NCBI GenBank assembly: GCA_017420455.1
Contig: JAFOJB010000295.1
Location: forward strand, 1-8,248
Length of the DNA stretch: 8,248 nt
DNA from: Blautia sp.
GTDB lineage: Bacteria > Bacillota > Clostridia > Lachnospirales > Lachnospiraceae
Direction of reading: 5' to 3'
A program made the translations under genes and the position numbers. Below, piece after piece: positions 1 through 5,712 of this stretch. The notes under the pieces were generated by a model. The model ran no database searches, had not been told where the DNA came from, and worked only from the letters and a program-made list of their open reading frames with translations. Position 1 is the first letter of the stretch. The number at the start of each line of letters is the position of its first letter.

Positions 1-863
1 AGAAGGAAGGGATCGAAGCGGAGAACATCCAGGTGGAGGCGGCCCACGTCATGGAAGCCGCAGGGGCAGATCAGGTAGAGGCAGGCTTCGGGCTTATAGG
101 GAAATTCCTGCTGCCCATTGAAAATGGCCTGAACATTAAATTTACCGCAGGTATCCATACAGGCTGCACCAAGCTGCTGGCCCCGGCAGATTCGGAGATC
201 CAGTCGGTGGCGGATCTTCGCGGGAAGAGAATAGGCGTGACAGGTCTTGCAGGGGCAGAAACCATCGTGACAAAACGGGCACTGGCGAAGGAAGGGATTT
301 CTTTCGCTGTTGAAAACCCGGAGGTGGAGTTCCTCGTGTTTTCAAGTTCAGACCTTGGGCAGGCTCTGCAGAACGGCGCCGTGGACGCCATTGCCCTTGG
401 CGATCCCAACGCTTCCCAGTTCGAAAGGGAATATGGCCTGAATGCCATCATCGATACGGCAGCCAGTGAAGGCTTTAAGGACGAATATTGCTGCGGGGCA
501 TGGGTGACGGAAAAAGTGGCGCAGGAGCACCCGGAGGTCGCGGCAGCTTTTACAAGGGCGGTTCTCAGGGCATCGGTATGGGTCGATGAGCATCCGGAGG
601 AAACGGCGCAGCTCCAGATCGAAAAGAATTATGTGGCAGGAGATCCGGCGTTTAACGCGTCTGTACTTTCCAGCTACAATTATATTCCTTCCGTACAGGG
701 CGGTTACGATGCCATCAATCTCAGTGTCGCGCAGCTTACCGATATCGGTGTGCTGAAGGAGGGAACTGTCGCAAAGGAATTTGCGGACGGCTCGTATCTG
801 TTCTTTGACGATGTGCCGGACAGCTATACATCTGAGGAGGTTGCAGCGACACTGCAGGACTGA
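1..863 (+). CDS. ABC transporter substrate-binding protein, SsuA/NMT1-like (5' partial)
   Basis: The frame is open from the left edge (first full codon at 3) to a TGA at 861-863, giving 286 visible residues. A GTG at 33 and an ATG at 51 are internal codons, not starts, because coding-like sequence continues upstream to the edge. Binding proteins of this family usually have about 330-350 residues, so the signal peptide and roughly the first 50 residues are missing. Family hallmarks seen are the segment with DLRGKRIGV followed by a small-residue turn (GLAGAET), a ligand-pocket region with GAVDAIALGDP, and a C-terminal helical part with HPEVAAAFTRAVLRA. By family knowledge these are extracytoplasmic, usually lipid-anchored receptors for nitrate, sulfonates, thiamine-precursor pyrimidines or similar small ligands, handing ligand to an SsuC-type permease and SsuB-type ATPase. 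The ligand cannot be read from the sequence. Permease and ATPase genes would be expected to the left. DUF1847 follows on the same strand. Confidence 0.88.
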   Translation, partial: KEGIEAENIQVEAAHVMEAAGADQVEAGFGLIGKFLLPIENGLNIKFTAGIHTGCTKLLAPADSEIQSVADLRGKRIGVTGLAGAETIVTKRALAKEGISFAVENPEVEFLVFSSSDLGQALQNGAVDAIALGDPNASQFEREYGLNAIIDTAASEGFKDEYCCGAWVTEKVAQEHPEVAAAFTRAVLRASVWVDEHPEETAQLQIEKNYVAGDPAFNASVLSSYNYIPSVQGGYDAINLSVAQLTDIGVLKEGTVAKEFADGSYLFFDDVPDSYTSEEVAATLQD

Positions 864-869
864 CGAAAT

Positions 870-884
870 CCGCCCGCGCGGCGG
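870..884 (+). other. Small GC hairpin between the binding-protein and DUF1847 genes
   Basis: CCGCC (870-874) pairs with GGCGG (880-884) around a 5-nt loop, seven bases after the stop of the upstream gene. There is no T-run after it, so it is unlikely to terminate. If transcribed it could protect the 3' end of the upstream message, as intercistronic hairpins often do after binding-protein genes. It is short and may be chance in GC-rich DNA. Confidence 0.25.
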
Positions 885-950
885 CGTATTCGGAGGAAGA
901 ACTGTTTGGAGAAGATTGCTGCTCCATGAAAATGGGATAAGGAGGACCAT

Positions 951-1610
951 ATGCCTGCAAAAGTAACGCATACCTGTGCGGATTGTTCTGTTCTTGCCTG
1001 CAGAAGCAGACAGGAAGATAAGTACCCTGGCTTCTGCCTGACGGAAAATGTGGATCACGGGCTTCTGGACGAGGTCCTGAAGCTTTATAAGGATGAAGAG
1101 CTGGGAAAGATCGCCAGGACTTCCGCATGTATCGAAGGGGAATTTTATGGCCGGTTCACCCGTGTGGAAGAGACCATTGAATTTATTCAGCGGATGGGTT
1201 ATCACAAGATCGGCATCGCTTCCTGTGTGGGGCTGATGCGGGAAACCGGCATTTTTACAAAGATACTCCGGGCTAAAGGACTGGATGTGTACGTGGTCGG
1301 TTGTAAGATCGGGGCTGTAGATAAGACAGAGATTGGTGTGCCGGAGGAAAAGAAGCTGAACGGGGGCTGCGGCCATGAGTCCATGTGCAACCCTGTCATG
1401 CAGGCAAAAGCCCTGGCCGCCCAGGGAACGGAATTCAACATCGTCATCGGTCTCTGCGTAGGGCATGATACACTGTTTCTGAAGTATACCGAAGCGCCTA
1501 CGACAGTGATGATCGTAAAGGACCGTGTCCTGGGACATAATCCGGTACAGGCTCTTTACACGGCGAACGGGATGTATTCCCGGTTCAAAAAAGAACTGAA
1601 GGTAAAATAG
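951..1610 (+). CDS. DUF1847 family cysteine-rich protein (putative metal-binding)
   Basis: A complete 219-residue protein. The ATG at 951 is well placed, with AAGGAGG at 939-945 and a 5-nt spacer. The sequence fits DUF1847 (PF08901) over its whole length. Ten cysteines are visible: a C9-x2-C12-x4-C17 cluster at the N terminus, C29, C60, C92, C118, the C140-GHESM-C146 segment, and C169 just before VGHD (170-173). DUF1847 members are annotated as putative metal-binding proteins, and the cysteine pattern supports zinc or an iron-sulfur cluster, but no reaction has been established for the family as far as I know. There is no signal peptide or membrane segment, so it should be cytoplasmic. Being 87 bp behind an ABC substrate-binding gene on the same strand suggests one transcript and a role linked to the imported compound. 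That link is inference. The gene ends before the inverted-repeat terminator at 1652-1783. Confidence 0.85.
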   Translation: MPAKVTHTCADCSVLACRSRQEDKYPGFCLTENVDHGLLDEVLKLYKDEELGKIARTSACIEGEFYGRFTRVEETIEFIQRMGYHKIGIASCVGLMRETGIFTKILRAKGLDVYVVGCKIGAVDKTEIGVPEEKKLNGGCGHESMCNPVMQAKALAAQGTEFNIVIGLCVGHDTLFLKYTEAPTTVMIVKDRVLGHNPVQALYTANGMYSRFKKELKVK

Positions 1611-1651
1611 GGATCCATCCGAAAGAAAACCTTTGCCGGAGAACAGAAGAA

Positions 1652-1783
1652 ATCTGCAAAAAGGGGCTGTGAAAAAAGCCGCCGATCCTTTCCGTCCCGT
1701 CTGCAGGAATGCCTGTATTTCAGGCATCCGACAGTACGCATGGATGGTCAGGACAGCACTTTTTTCACAGCCCCTTTTCAGAT
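1652..1783. terminator. Long inverted repeat in a convergent gap; bidirectional terminator or MITE-like element
   Basis: The arms at 1659-1678 and 1759-1778 are perfect 20-bp inverted complements (core GGGGCTGTGAAAAAAG and its complement). After a 2-nt bulge (1657-1658) they extend five more pairs, 1652-1656 with 1779-1783. On the plus strand the right arm ends in TTTT; on the minus strand the stem ends in TTTTT, so it can stop transcripts from DUF1847 and from the GNAT gene, which converge here. Unlike an ordinary terminator, the loop is 80 nt and contains its own hairpin, ATGCCTG (1709-1715) with CAGGCAT (1721-1727). The size (120 bp between arm tips), terminal inverted repeats and foldable interior would also fit a miniature transposable element, but no target-site duplication is seen. 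Confidence 0.75.
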
Positions 1784-1794
1784 CGAATATCCGG

Positions 1795-2247
1795 TTACTC
1801 TCCTGCAGGAATCTGATCGTTCAGACTTTTGTTGCGGTAATTCAGATTTGTTCTGAGAGAATACCCCTGCTGTTCCCAAAAGGCATTTGCCGTTTCATTA
1901 TCTTTAAACACCAGTCCGAATATCTTCTGTATGCCTTCTTTCTGCAAGGCTTCCTCCGCAAGGGAAACCAGATGTCCTGCTATCCCCATGCGCCGACAGT
2001 CAGGATGTACACACAGATGATGTACGATCGCCCTGCGGCCGTCATGACCGGTCAGGATAACGCCGATGATCCTGTTATCCTTCACTGCGGCGAAGCATGT
2101 ATCGGGATTCCTCTTCAGATACCGGGCGATCCCTTCCCGGGAATCGTCAACCGGATTTAACGCCTTGCGGCTCTGCTCCGTTGCACTCCACAGCTCGTAT
2201 ATGGCATCATAATCCTCTATTGTTACTTTCTTTACCGAATAGTCCAT
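1795..2247 (-). CDS. GNAT family N-acetyltransferase (YpeA/RimI-like)
   Basis: A 150-residue protein of normal length for a single-domain GNAT, starting MDYSVKKVTI. I chose the ATG at 2247 because AGGAGG (complement of 2256-2261) sits 8 nt upstream and conserved sequence begins there. The same frame is open to 2376, but that extension is arginine-rich, not GNAT-like, and runs through the tandem repeat. Motif A is VHPDCRRMGIAGHL (80-93), with R85-x-x-G88-x-A90 forming the acetyl-CoA pyrophosphate loop. It is preceded by a strand with GVILTGHDGRR (62-72) and followed by the C-terminal N117-E-T-A-N-A-F-W...GY element. The layout resembles E. coli YpeA, whose substrate is not well defined. The enzyme would transfer acetyl from acetyl-CoA to an amine, protein N terminus or small molecule. 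It is cytoplasmic and lies 97 bp downstream of the ORF at 2345-2956, perhaps cotranscribed. The inverted repeat at 1652-1783 would terminate its message. Confidence 0.9.
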   Translation of the reverse strand: MDYSVKKVTIEDYDAIYELWSATEQSRKALNPVDDSREGIARYLKRNPDTCFAAVKDNRIIGVILTGHDGRRAIVHHLCVHPDCRRMGIAGHLVSLAEEALQKEGIQKIFGLVFKDNETANAFWEQQGYSLRTNLNYRNKSLNDQIPAGE

Positions 2248-2255
2248 GTGCCCGT

Positions 2256-2261
2256 CCTCCT
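2256..2261 (-). promoter_or_regulatory. Ribosome binding site fixing the GNAT start
   Basis: AGGAGG on the minus strand, 8 nt before the ATG at 2247. This strong site is the reason for preferring the 150-residue product over the longer in-frame reading. Confidence 0.8.
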
Positions 2262-2291
2262 CTTTTTCGTAAGGGTGATATTGTCTGATTC

Positions 2292-2346
2292 TTCTCTGCA
2301 GGCAGGGAAACGCAGATTTTCTCTGCAGGCAGGAAAAACGCAGATT
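2292..2346. repeat. Two-copy tandem repeat, 27/28 bp
   Basis: Copy 1 is 2292-2318 and copy 2 is 2319-2346. Both read TTCTCTGCAGGCAGG, then GAAA or AAAAA, then CGCAGATT, differing by one substitution and one added A. They directly abut. Copy 2 ends in the first two bases of the TTA that is the stop codon of the minus-strand ORF at 2345-2956, so the duplication begins at that gene's end and fills about half of the gap before the GNAT gene. Each unit can form a weak TCTGC/GCAGA hairpin. The likely origin is slippage duplication; a regulatory role is possible but unsupported. Confidence 0.8.
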
Positions 2347-2956
2347 ATTTTCTGGCGGGATCCAGATATGCCGCAATAAAAGCCTCTATGTCTGCATATC
2401 GCTTTTCTTTCAGTCCTGCCCGCCTGTATTCCCGCAGATAGTCCTGTAATACAGTCTCGGCATTCTCCGCCGTTTTCTGCAGATCCTCCGGCACATAAGC
2501 CGACAAAGCATTATAAGCCTCGATATCAACCTCCTCCGCGATGTCACAAAGCATTTCATTCAGACTTTCAAGGCTCATGAATGCCAGATGACAGTCCCCG
2601 CTTTCGGCAGCCAGGACCATCTTTCCATGCCAGTTTGAAAACATCTCTTCATAGGTACCGGACAAAGTCTCTGCGCTGACCGGTTTTCTCTCCATCCGGA
2701 TCGATCGCTTCACTTTCCGGAAACAGATGTCAAGCTCTTTCATCAGTAATGTCAGTCTTTCTTTTATACAGATTACGGTTGCGGCGGTAAGGATATCATC
2801 AATCATCCCGCATAATCCTTCAGGCTTCTTCGCCATGGCATTCAGTTCTTCATAACGCCTTTTGACACCCTTGCGAAAATATGTCTTATTCAGCAGCGCA
2901 ACGGCATTTTCCACGTGGCAGATCACGCCTCCGGCCTGCCTGCGGACAGGATCCAT
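2345..2956 (-). CDS. Hypothetical helical protein; possible C-terminal part of a nucleotidyltransferase-type protein, apparently 5'-truncated
   Basis: The ATG-started reading gives 203 residues, mostly amphipathic helices, with no signal peptide or membrane segment. I do not recognise it firmly. The stretch with NAVALLNKTYFRKGVKRRYE (17-36), then a helical bundle and GTYEEMFSNW, resembles the helical domain behind the catalytic domain of nucleotidyltransferase/DUF4037-like proteins. The catalytic GS...D-x-D motif of that family is absent. The start is poor: no Shine-Dalgarno precedes the ATG at 2956. The frame is open upstream to a TAG near 3049 and encodes LDSQQNK just before the ATG, which looks coding-like, but it then crosses the terminator at 2984-3016. 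This suggests a gene that lost its 5' half, though a short intact gene cannot be excluded. The GNAT gene follows downstream on the same strand. Confidence 0.55.
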   Translation of the reverse strand: MDPVRRQAGGVICHVENAVALLNKTYFRKGVKRRYEELNAMAKKPEGLCGMIDDILTAATVICIKERLTLLMKELDICFRKVKRSIRMERKPVSAETLSGTYEEMFSNWHGKMVLAAESGDCHLAFMSLESLNEMLCDIAEEVDIEAYNALSAYVPEDLQKTAENAETVLQDYLREYRRAGLKEKRYADIEAFIAAYLDPARK

Positions 2957-2983
2957 TTTATTCTGCTGGCTGTCCAGACCCGC

Positions 2984-3016
2984 AAAAAAAACGCCCTGCC
3001 TCCGAAGAAGCAGGGC
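2984..3016 (-). terminator. Intrinsic terminator with UUCG tetraloop
   Basis: On the minus strand a 10-bp stem (GCCCTGCTTC with GAGGCAGGGC, one G-U pair) closes a UUCG tetraloop, and eight consecutive T follow at 2991-2984. This is a textbook strong terminator. It lies only 27 bp upstream of the ATG of the 2345-2956 ORF, so any transcript from further upstream would mostly stop before that ORF. It could be the end of a short transcript, an attenuator in a leader, or a remnant left by a rearrangement. Confidence 0.85.
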
Positions 3017-3043
3017 TCCGTTCCTGTCAGTGTTTATGTAAAG

Positions 3044-3064
3044 CTATCTTTTATTCGAAAATAG
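3044..3064 (-). other. AT-rich hairpin in the leader region
   Basis: On the minus strand CTATTTT pairs with AAAAGATAG around a CGAAT loop, with one bulged G. It sits between the operator-like palindrome (3075-3090) and the UUCG terminator (2984-3016). If a transcript begins near 3062 this would be its 5' hairpin. It is short and AT-rich, so it may be chance. Confidence 0.3.
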
Positions 3065-3068
3065 GAGC

Positions 3069-3097
3069 ATGATGCTTTAGCGTGCTAAAGTAAGCAA
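3069..3097 (-). promoter_or_regulatory. Operator-like palindrome within a weak candidate promoter
   Basis: CTTTAGC (3075-3081) and GCTAAAG (3084-3090) are perfect inverted arms around GT, a 16-bp palindrome with a C/G-rich centre like operators of LacI-type regulators. On the minus strand it fills the 17-nt spacer between TTGCTT (3097-3092, -35-like) and CATCAT (3074-3069, four of six matches to TATAAT). Transcription from here would enter the leader ending at the UUCG terminator and then the ORF at 2345-2956. The palindrome is seen directly. The promoter assignment is weak and the regulator is unknown. Confidence 0.35.
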
Positions 3098-3099
3098 CT

Positions 3100-3131
3100 T
3101 AAGAAGAAAGGCCCCGGTTTAGCCGAGGCCT
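3100..3131 (-). terminator. Intrinsic terminator downstream of the sugar-transport operon
   Basis: On the minus strand AGGCCTCGG pairs with CCGGGGCCT (nine pairs, one G-U) around a CTAAA loop and is followed by TTTCTTCTT. It lies about 90 bp downstream of the stop of the binding-protein gene at 3219 and is the likely end of the operon running from the right edge. Confidence 0.75.
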
Positions 3132-3133
3132 CG

Positions 3134-3211
3134 GAGACCCGGGTACCGTGTTACTTTAAGACTTTATTGAGCCCATTAGCAGATTTGTAAAGTAACACGG
3201 TTCCCAGGCTC
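3134..3211 (-). other. Long imperfect inverted repeat around a 29-nt loop (structured 3' UTR?)
   Basis: ACCGTGTTACTTTA (3145-3158) is a perfect 14-bp inverted complement of 3188-3201. After a T/T mismatch, GGG (3141-3143) pairs with CCC (3203-3205), and pairing continues imperfectly to about 3134/3211. The loop is 3159-3187. No T-run follows directly, so it is not itself a standard terminator; the terminator at 3100-3131 comes next. It begins just after the stop of the binding-protein gene at 3219 and would form a large hairpin in that 3' UTR, either protecting the message or marking a small insertion. No known RNA family was recognised. Confidence 0.6.
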
Positions 3212-3218
3212 GTGATCT

Positions 3219-4604
3219 TTATTTGTTCGCTTCCTCTACATAGGCTTTCCAGGTATCGCGGATGGCTTCTACCTGCTCGGAAACAACAGCGCCGGGAGCG
3301 ATATTCCATACGAAATCAGGTCCAAGGTCCAGGTTCGGGATCAGGCCATGGAAAGCAATGGTTCCATGCTCTTCATCCATCATCATCAGGATGGTCTCAT
3401 CTACGGCACGGTCGTCAAAAATGCCTGACAGTGCAGCGGACAGGTCCATATGATCCTCATAGCCTGCCGGCTCGGTGGTATACAGGTTCCATGCGAAAGC
3501 CAGCTTCCAGGCCTTGTCTGCATCGTAGCAGGCCGGGATGGCGACCGGGTTGTTGGACCACACGTTGATATAGGTCTCACCCTGCGGTCCCTTCGGGAAC
3601 ATGACGAAGCCAAGCTCATCCTCCATATCCTGCAGGAAGTTTCCGGCAGTTCCGGCATACTCATCCTCTACCATGAAGGCAGCCTTGCCGTTGATAAAGG
3701 CTTCCTTGTAATAATCCCACTCTGCACCCTCGGGATCCGGAAGGTCATATTTGTTGAACATATCCACTGTCCACTCCAGAGCCTCCAGCGTCTGAGAGCT
3801 TTCCAGGTTATAGAAATATCCGTTCTCGTCCTTTCCGATATAGGAACCGCCGTTGGAGAAGACTGCCGCCGTCGTCATGACGCCTTCGTTCAGGGTCAGG
3901 CCATAGACATCGATCACGCCATCATTGTCCACATCTCTCTGTACCGTATTCATCAGGTTGTCAAAGGCTTCCCAGGTCCAGGAGCCGTCCGCCTGCATAT
4001 CATAGATGGATTCCGGATCGATGCCGGCGTCCTTCAGAAGTCTCTTGTTAAAGTAGACACCCGTTCTCGGCTCAGAATAGCCTGCATACATCGCGTAGAT
4101 GGAATCCCCCTTCGAATACTGCTCATGCAGCTTGTTCCTCTGGAACTTCGGCAGGGAGAAATCCAGGCAGTCCAGGGTAGCAAGATCATACATCAGTCCG
4201 CTGGAAAGCGCGGAGGTGATGGCCGGATCATCCCGGAGGACGAACAGATAGTTCTCGTCTCCGCCGGTAGTGGCATAATCCACGAAGTCTGCCGGTGTGG
4301 AGCCCCAATCAGAGATGGCCTGCGCCCTGATGGTAAAATTGTAGGTCTCCTGGATCCAGTCGCGGTATTCCTCCCGTGCTTCCTCATAATCATTGGTGGG
4401 TTCCGGTGCTTCCTCTGCAGACCACCAGTCACGGATGACTACTTCCATGCCGCCGAGGTCAATGGGATCGCCGTTCTCGTCTGTGATGACGGTATACTCC
4501 TCCGTGTCCTCTGCTTCTTCCGCATTGATCGCCTGGGCGCTCATCATGGCCAGGGCGGCTGCTGTGATCGCGAGCATAACCTTCTTTGACGCTTTTCTTC
4601 TCAT
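3219..4604 (-). CDS. Extracellular solute-binding protein family 1, carbohydrate ABC transporter
   Basis: A complete 461-residue protein, normal length for the family. The ATG at 4604 has AAGGAGG (complement of 4612-4618) 7 nt upstream. The signal peptide has a basic start (RRKASKK), a hydrophobic core (VMLAITAAALAMM) and an AQA or INA cleavage site near residues 25-28. There is no lipobox cysteine, unlike most Gram-positive binding proteins. Family marks are VYFNKRLLKDAGID (183-196), SWTWEAF (208-214), an EF-hand-like loop D224-x-D226-N-D228-G-V-I-D232 followed by YGL, and INGKAAF (304-310). By family knowledge it captures an oligosaccharide outside the cell and delivers it to the two permeases encoded upstream. 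It is the last gene of the operon, after a 115-bp gap, whereas the binding-protein gene is often first. The specific sugar cannot be inferred. An acidic stretch (29-47) follows the signal peptide and may act as a linker. Confidence 0.9.
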   Translation of the reverse strand: MRRKASKKVMLAITAAALAMMSAQAINAEEAEDTEEYTVITDENGDPIDLGGMEVVIRDWWSAEEAPEPTNDYEEAREEYRDWIQETYNFTIRAQAISDWGSTPADFVDYATTGGDENYLFVLRDDPAITSALSSGLMYDLATLDCLDFSLPKFQRNKLHEQYSKGDSIYAMYAGYSEPRTGVYFNKRLLKDAGIDPESIYDMQADGSWTWEAFDNLMNTVQRDVDNDGVIDVYGLTLNEGVMTTAAVFSNGGSYIGKDENGYFYNLESSQTLEALEWTVDMFNKYDLPDPEGAEWDYYKEAFINGKAAFMVEDEYAGTAGNFLQDMEDELGFVMFPKGPQGETYINVWSNNPVAIPACYDADKAWKLAFAWNLYTTEPAGYEDHMDLSAALSGIFDDRAVDETILMMMDEEHGTIAFHGLIPNLDLGPDFVWNIAPGAVVSEQVEAIRDTWKAYVEEANK

Positions 4605-4719
4605 ACTGAAACCTCCTTGTCTTTGCCGGCAGATCCGGCTGTTTTGATTTGGGATTCTATGTTATACACTGCCGCAGGCAGGAATAACCATAACCATGTT
4701 GATATGTTCTGTTCCTGTT
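4605..4719 (-). other. Intercistronic gap with two small hairpins before the binding-protein gene
   Basis: Two hairpins are visible: CTGCC/GGCAG at 4669-4681 with a 3-nt loop, and GCCGG/CCGGC at 4625-4639 with a 5-nt loop. The second lies 6 bp upstream of the Shine-Dalgarno. Neither has a T-run. They could be RNA processing or stabilising elements that set higher expression of the binding protein than of the permeases. A TATAAC on the minus strand at about 4667-4662 could be a -10 box, but no good -35 is seen 17 nt upstream, so an internal promoter is only a weak possibility. Confidence 0.4.
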
Positions 4720-5712
4720 TCACATCTTGATGCCGCTGGTGCTGATGCTTTCTACGAAAGAGCGCTGTGCGAAAAGATACAGGACAATGATGGGGACAAT
4801 GATCATCAGCGTTCCGGTGGCCAGGATACAGTTGGAATACGCCACGGAGACGGTGGTCAGCGTCCCGGTAAGCCGCTGGATAAACGCCTGCAGGCTGTCC
4901 ACCAGACGGGCCAGGCCGGTGCTCACAAGCTTTGTCCCGCCCAGGAACATCTTGGAATAAAAGCCATCCGTCCACTGCCACACAAAGGCGAACAGGAAGC
5001 AGGAGGTAATGATAGGCTTTGTCTGGGGAAGCATGATCTTCGTAAACGTCTGGAACATGCCGCAGCCGTCCACATAGGCCGCCTCCTCCAGATCCGCCGG
5101 GATATTCCGGAAGAACTGCCGGATCATGAAGATGTACAGCCCGTTCTTCAGCCCCATGCAGCCTGCGCTCATCAGATAATAGGGAAGCACGTTTCCGCGA
5201 AGATTCAGGGTATTTCCGGTAGTCGCCTTAAAGATCCCCAGGATATCGAAGAAGCGGAAATGGAGGTGCAGGGAGCTGGCGATGGTCTGCGGCGGGATCA
5301 GGATCACCAGCATCACGCAGGCAAACCAGAATTTCTTCAGCGGAAACTCAAATCTCGCGAATCCATACCCCACCAGCAGGCACACAGAGATCTGCAGGAC
5401 CGCAATGGTGAAAGAGATCAGGAGGGAATTGACCACCGCCTTCTGGTAGGACATCAGCTCCGCCGCCAGAAGATAATTCTCCGTGGTAAAGTGCTCCGGT
5501 ATGGAGATCACGATGGGGTTATACAGGTCCGCCTCCGTCATGAAGCTGACGGAGATCTTGTTCAGGACAGGCTGCAGTATCATAAAGCAAAGGCCAAACA
5601 GCAGCACGAACCGGATAATGGAAACGCCCCATTTCGTCACGGTCTTCCGAAGGACATAGCCGCCGGAAAGGCGGTTCCGCTCCCAGAAGCCGGGCTTGTT
5701 CTCTTTACTCAT
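4720..5712 (-). CDS. Carbohydrate ABC transporter permease, MalG/LplC-like
   Basis: A 330-residue membrane protein beginning MSKENKPGFW. I chose the ATG at 5712 because AGGAG (complement of 5722-5726) lies 9 nt upstream; an in-frame ATG at 5763 would add 17 residues lying within the previous gene. Six hydrophobic segments are visible, at about 29-50, 92-118, 128-149, 175-198, 233-249 and 295-315. The cytoplasmic EAA loop is EEAAYVDGCG followed by KIMLP (209-229), the contact site for the transporter ATPase. The C terminus, QRSFVESISTSGIKM, is the usual ending of CUT1-family inner-membrane subunits. Its start overlaps the stop of the preceding permease by 8 bp, indicating translational coupling and heterodimer assembly. 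With the partner it forms the channel through which the captured sugar enters the cell. Confidence 0.92.
   Translation of the reverse strand: MSKENKPGFWERNRLSGGYVLRKTVTKWGVSIIRFVLLFGLCFMILQPVLNKISVSFMTEADLYNPIVISIPEHFTTENYLLAAELMSYQKAVVNSLLISFTIAVLQISVCLLVGYGFARFEFPLKKFWFACVMLVILIPPQTIASSLHLHFRFFDILGIFKATTGNTLNLRGNVLPYYLMSAGCMGLKNGLYIFMIRQFFRNIPADLEEAAYVDGCGMFQTFTKIMLPQTKPIITSCFLFAFVWQWTDGFYSKMFLGGTKLVSTGLARLVDSLQAFIQRLTGTLTTVSVAYSNCILATGTLMIIVPIIVLYLFAQRSFVESISTSGIKM

Noticed and set aside
348..1727. A 459-codon open frame on the minus strand opposite the binding-protein and DUF1847 genes
   Set aside because: The composition is rich in C, R, H and F with no recognisable domain. It lies opposite two well-supported genes and crosses the terminator element, so it is an antisense shadow.
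1633..2160. A plus-strand open frame across the convergent gap and the GNAT gene
   Set aside because: It starts inside the untranslated tail, runs through the inverted-repeat terminator and lies opposite the GNAT gene, with no motif.
2292..2346. CRISPR-like repeats
   Set aside because: Only two copies with no spacer between them and no cas genes; it is a simple tandem duplication.
2248..2376. N-terminal extension of the GNAT protein by 43 residues
   Set aside because: The extension has no GNAT homology, passes through the tandem repeat and overlaps the stop of the previous ORF, and a strong ribosome binding site supports the start at 2247.
3075..3090. CcpA cre site
   Set aside because: The palindrome does not fit the cre consensus (WTGNAARCGNWWWCA); it is more like a generic LacI-type operator and its regulator cannot be named.
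3134..3211. tRNA or tRNA-like gene
   Set aside because: One long stem with a single 29-nt loop and no D, anticodon or T arm pattern.
3450..4589. A 379-codon plus-strand open frame opposite the family 1 binding protein
   Set aside because: No domain and no supported ribosome binding site; it mirrors the codon bias of the real gene on the other strand.
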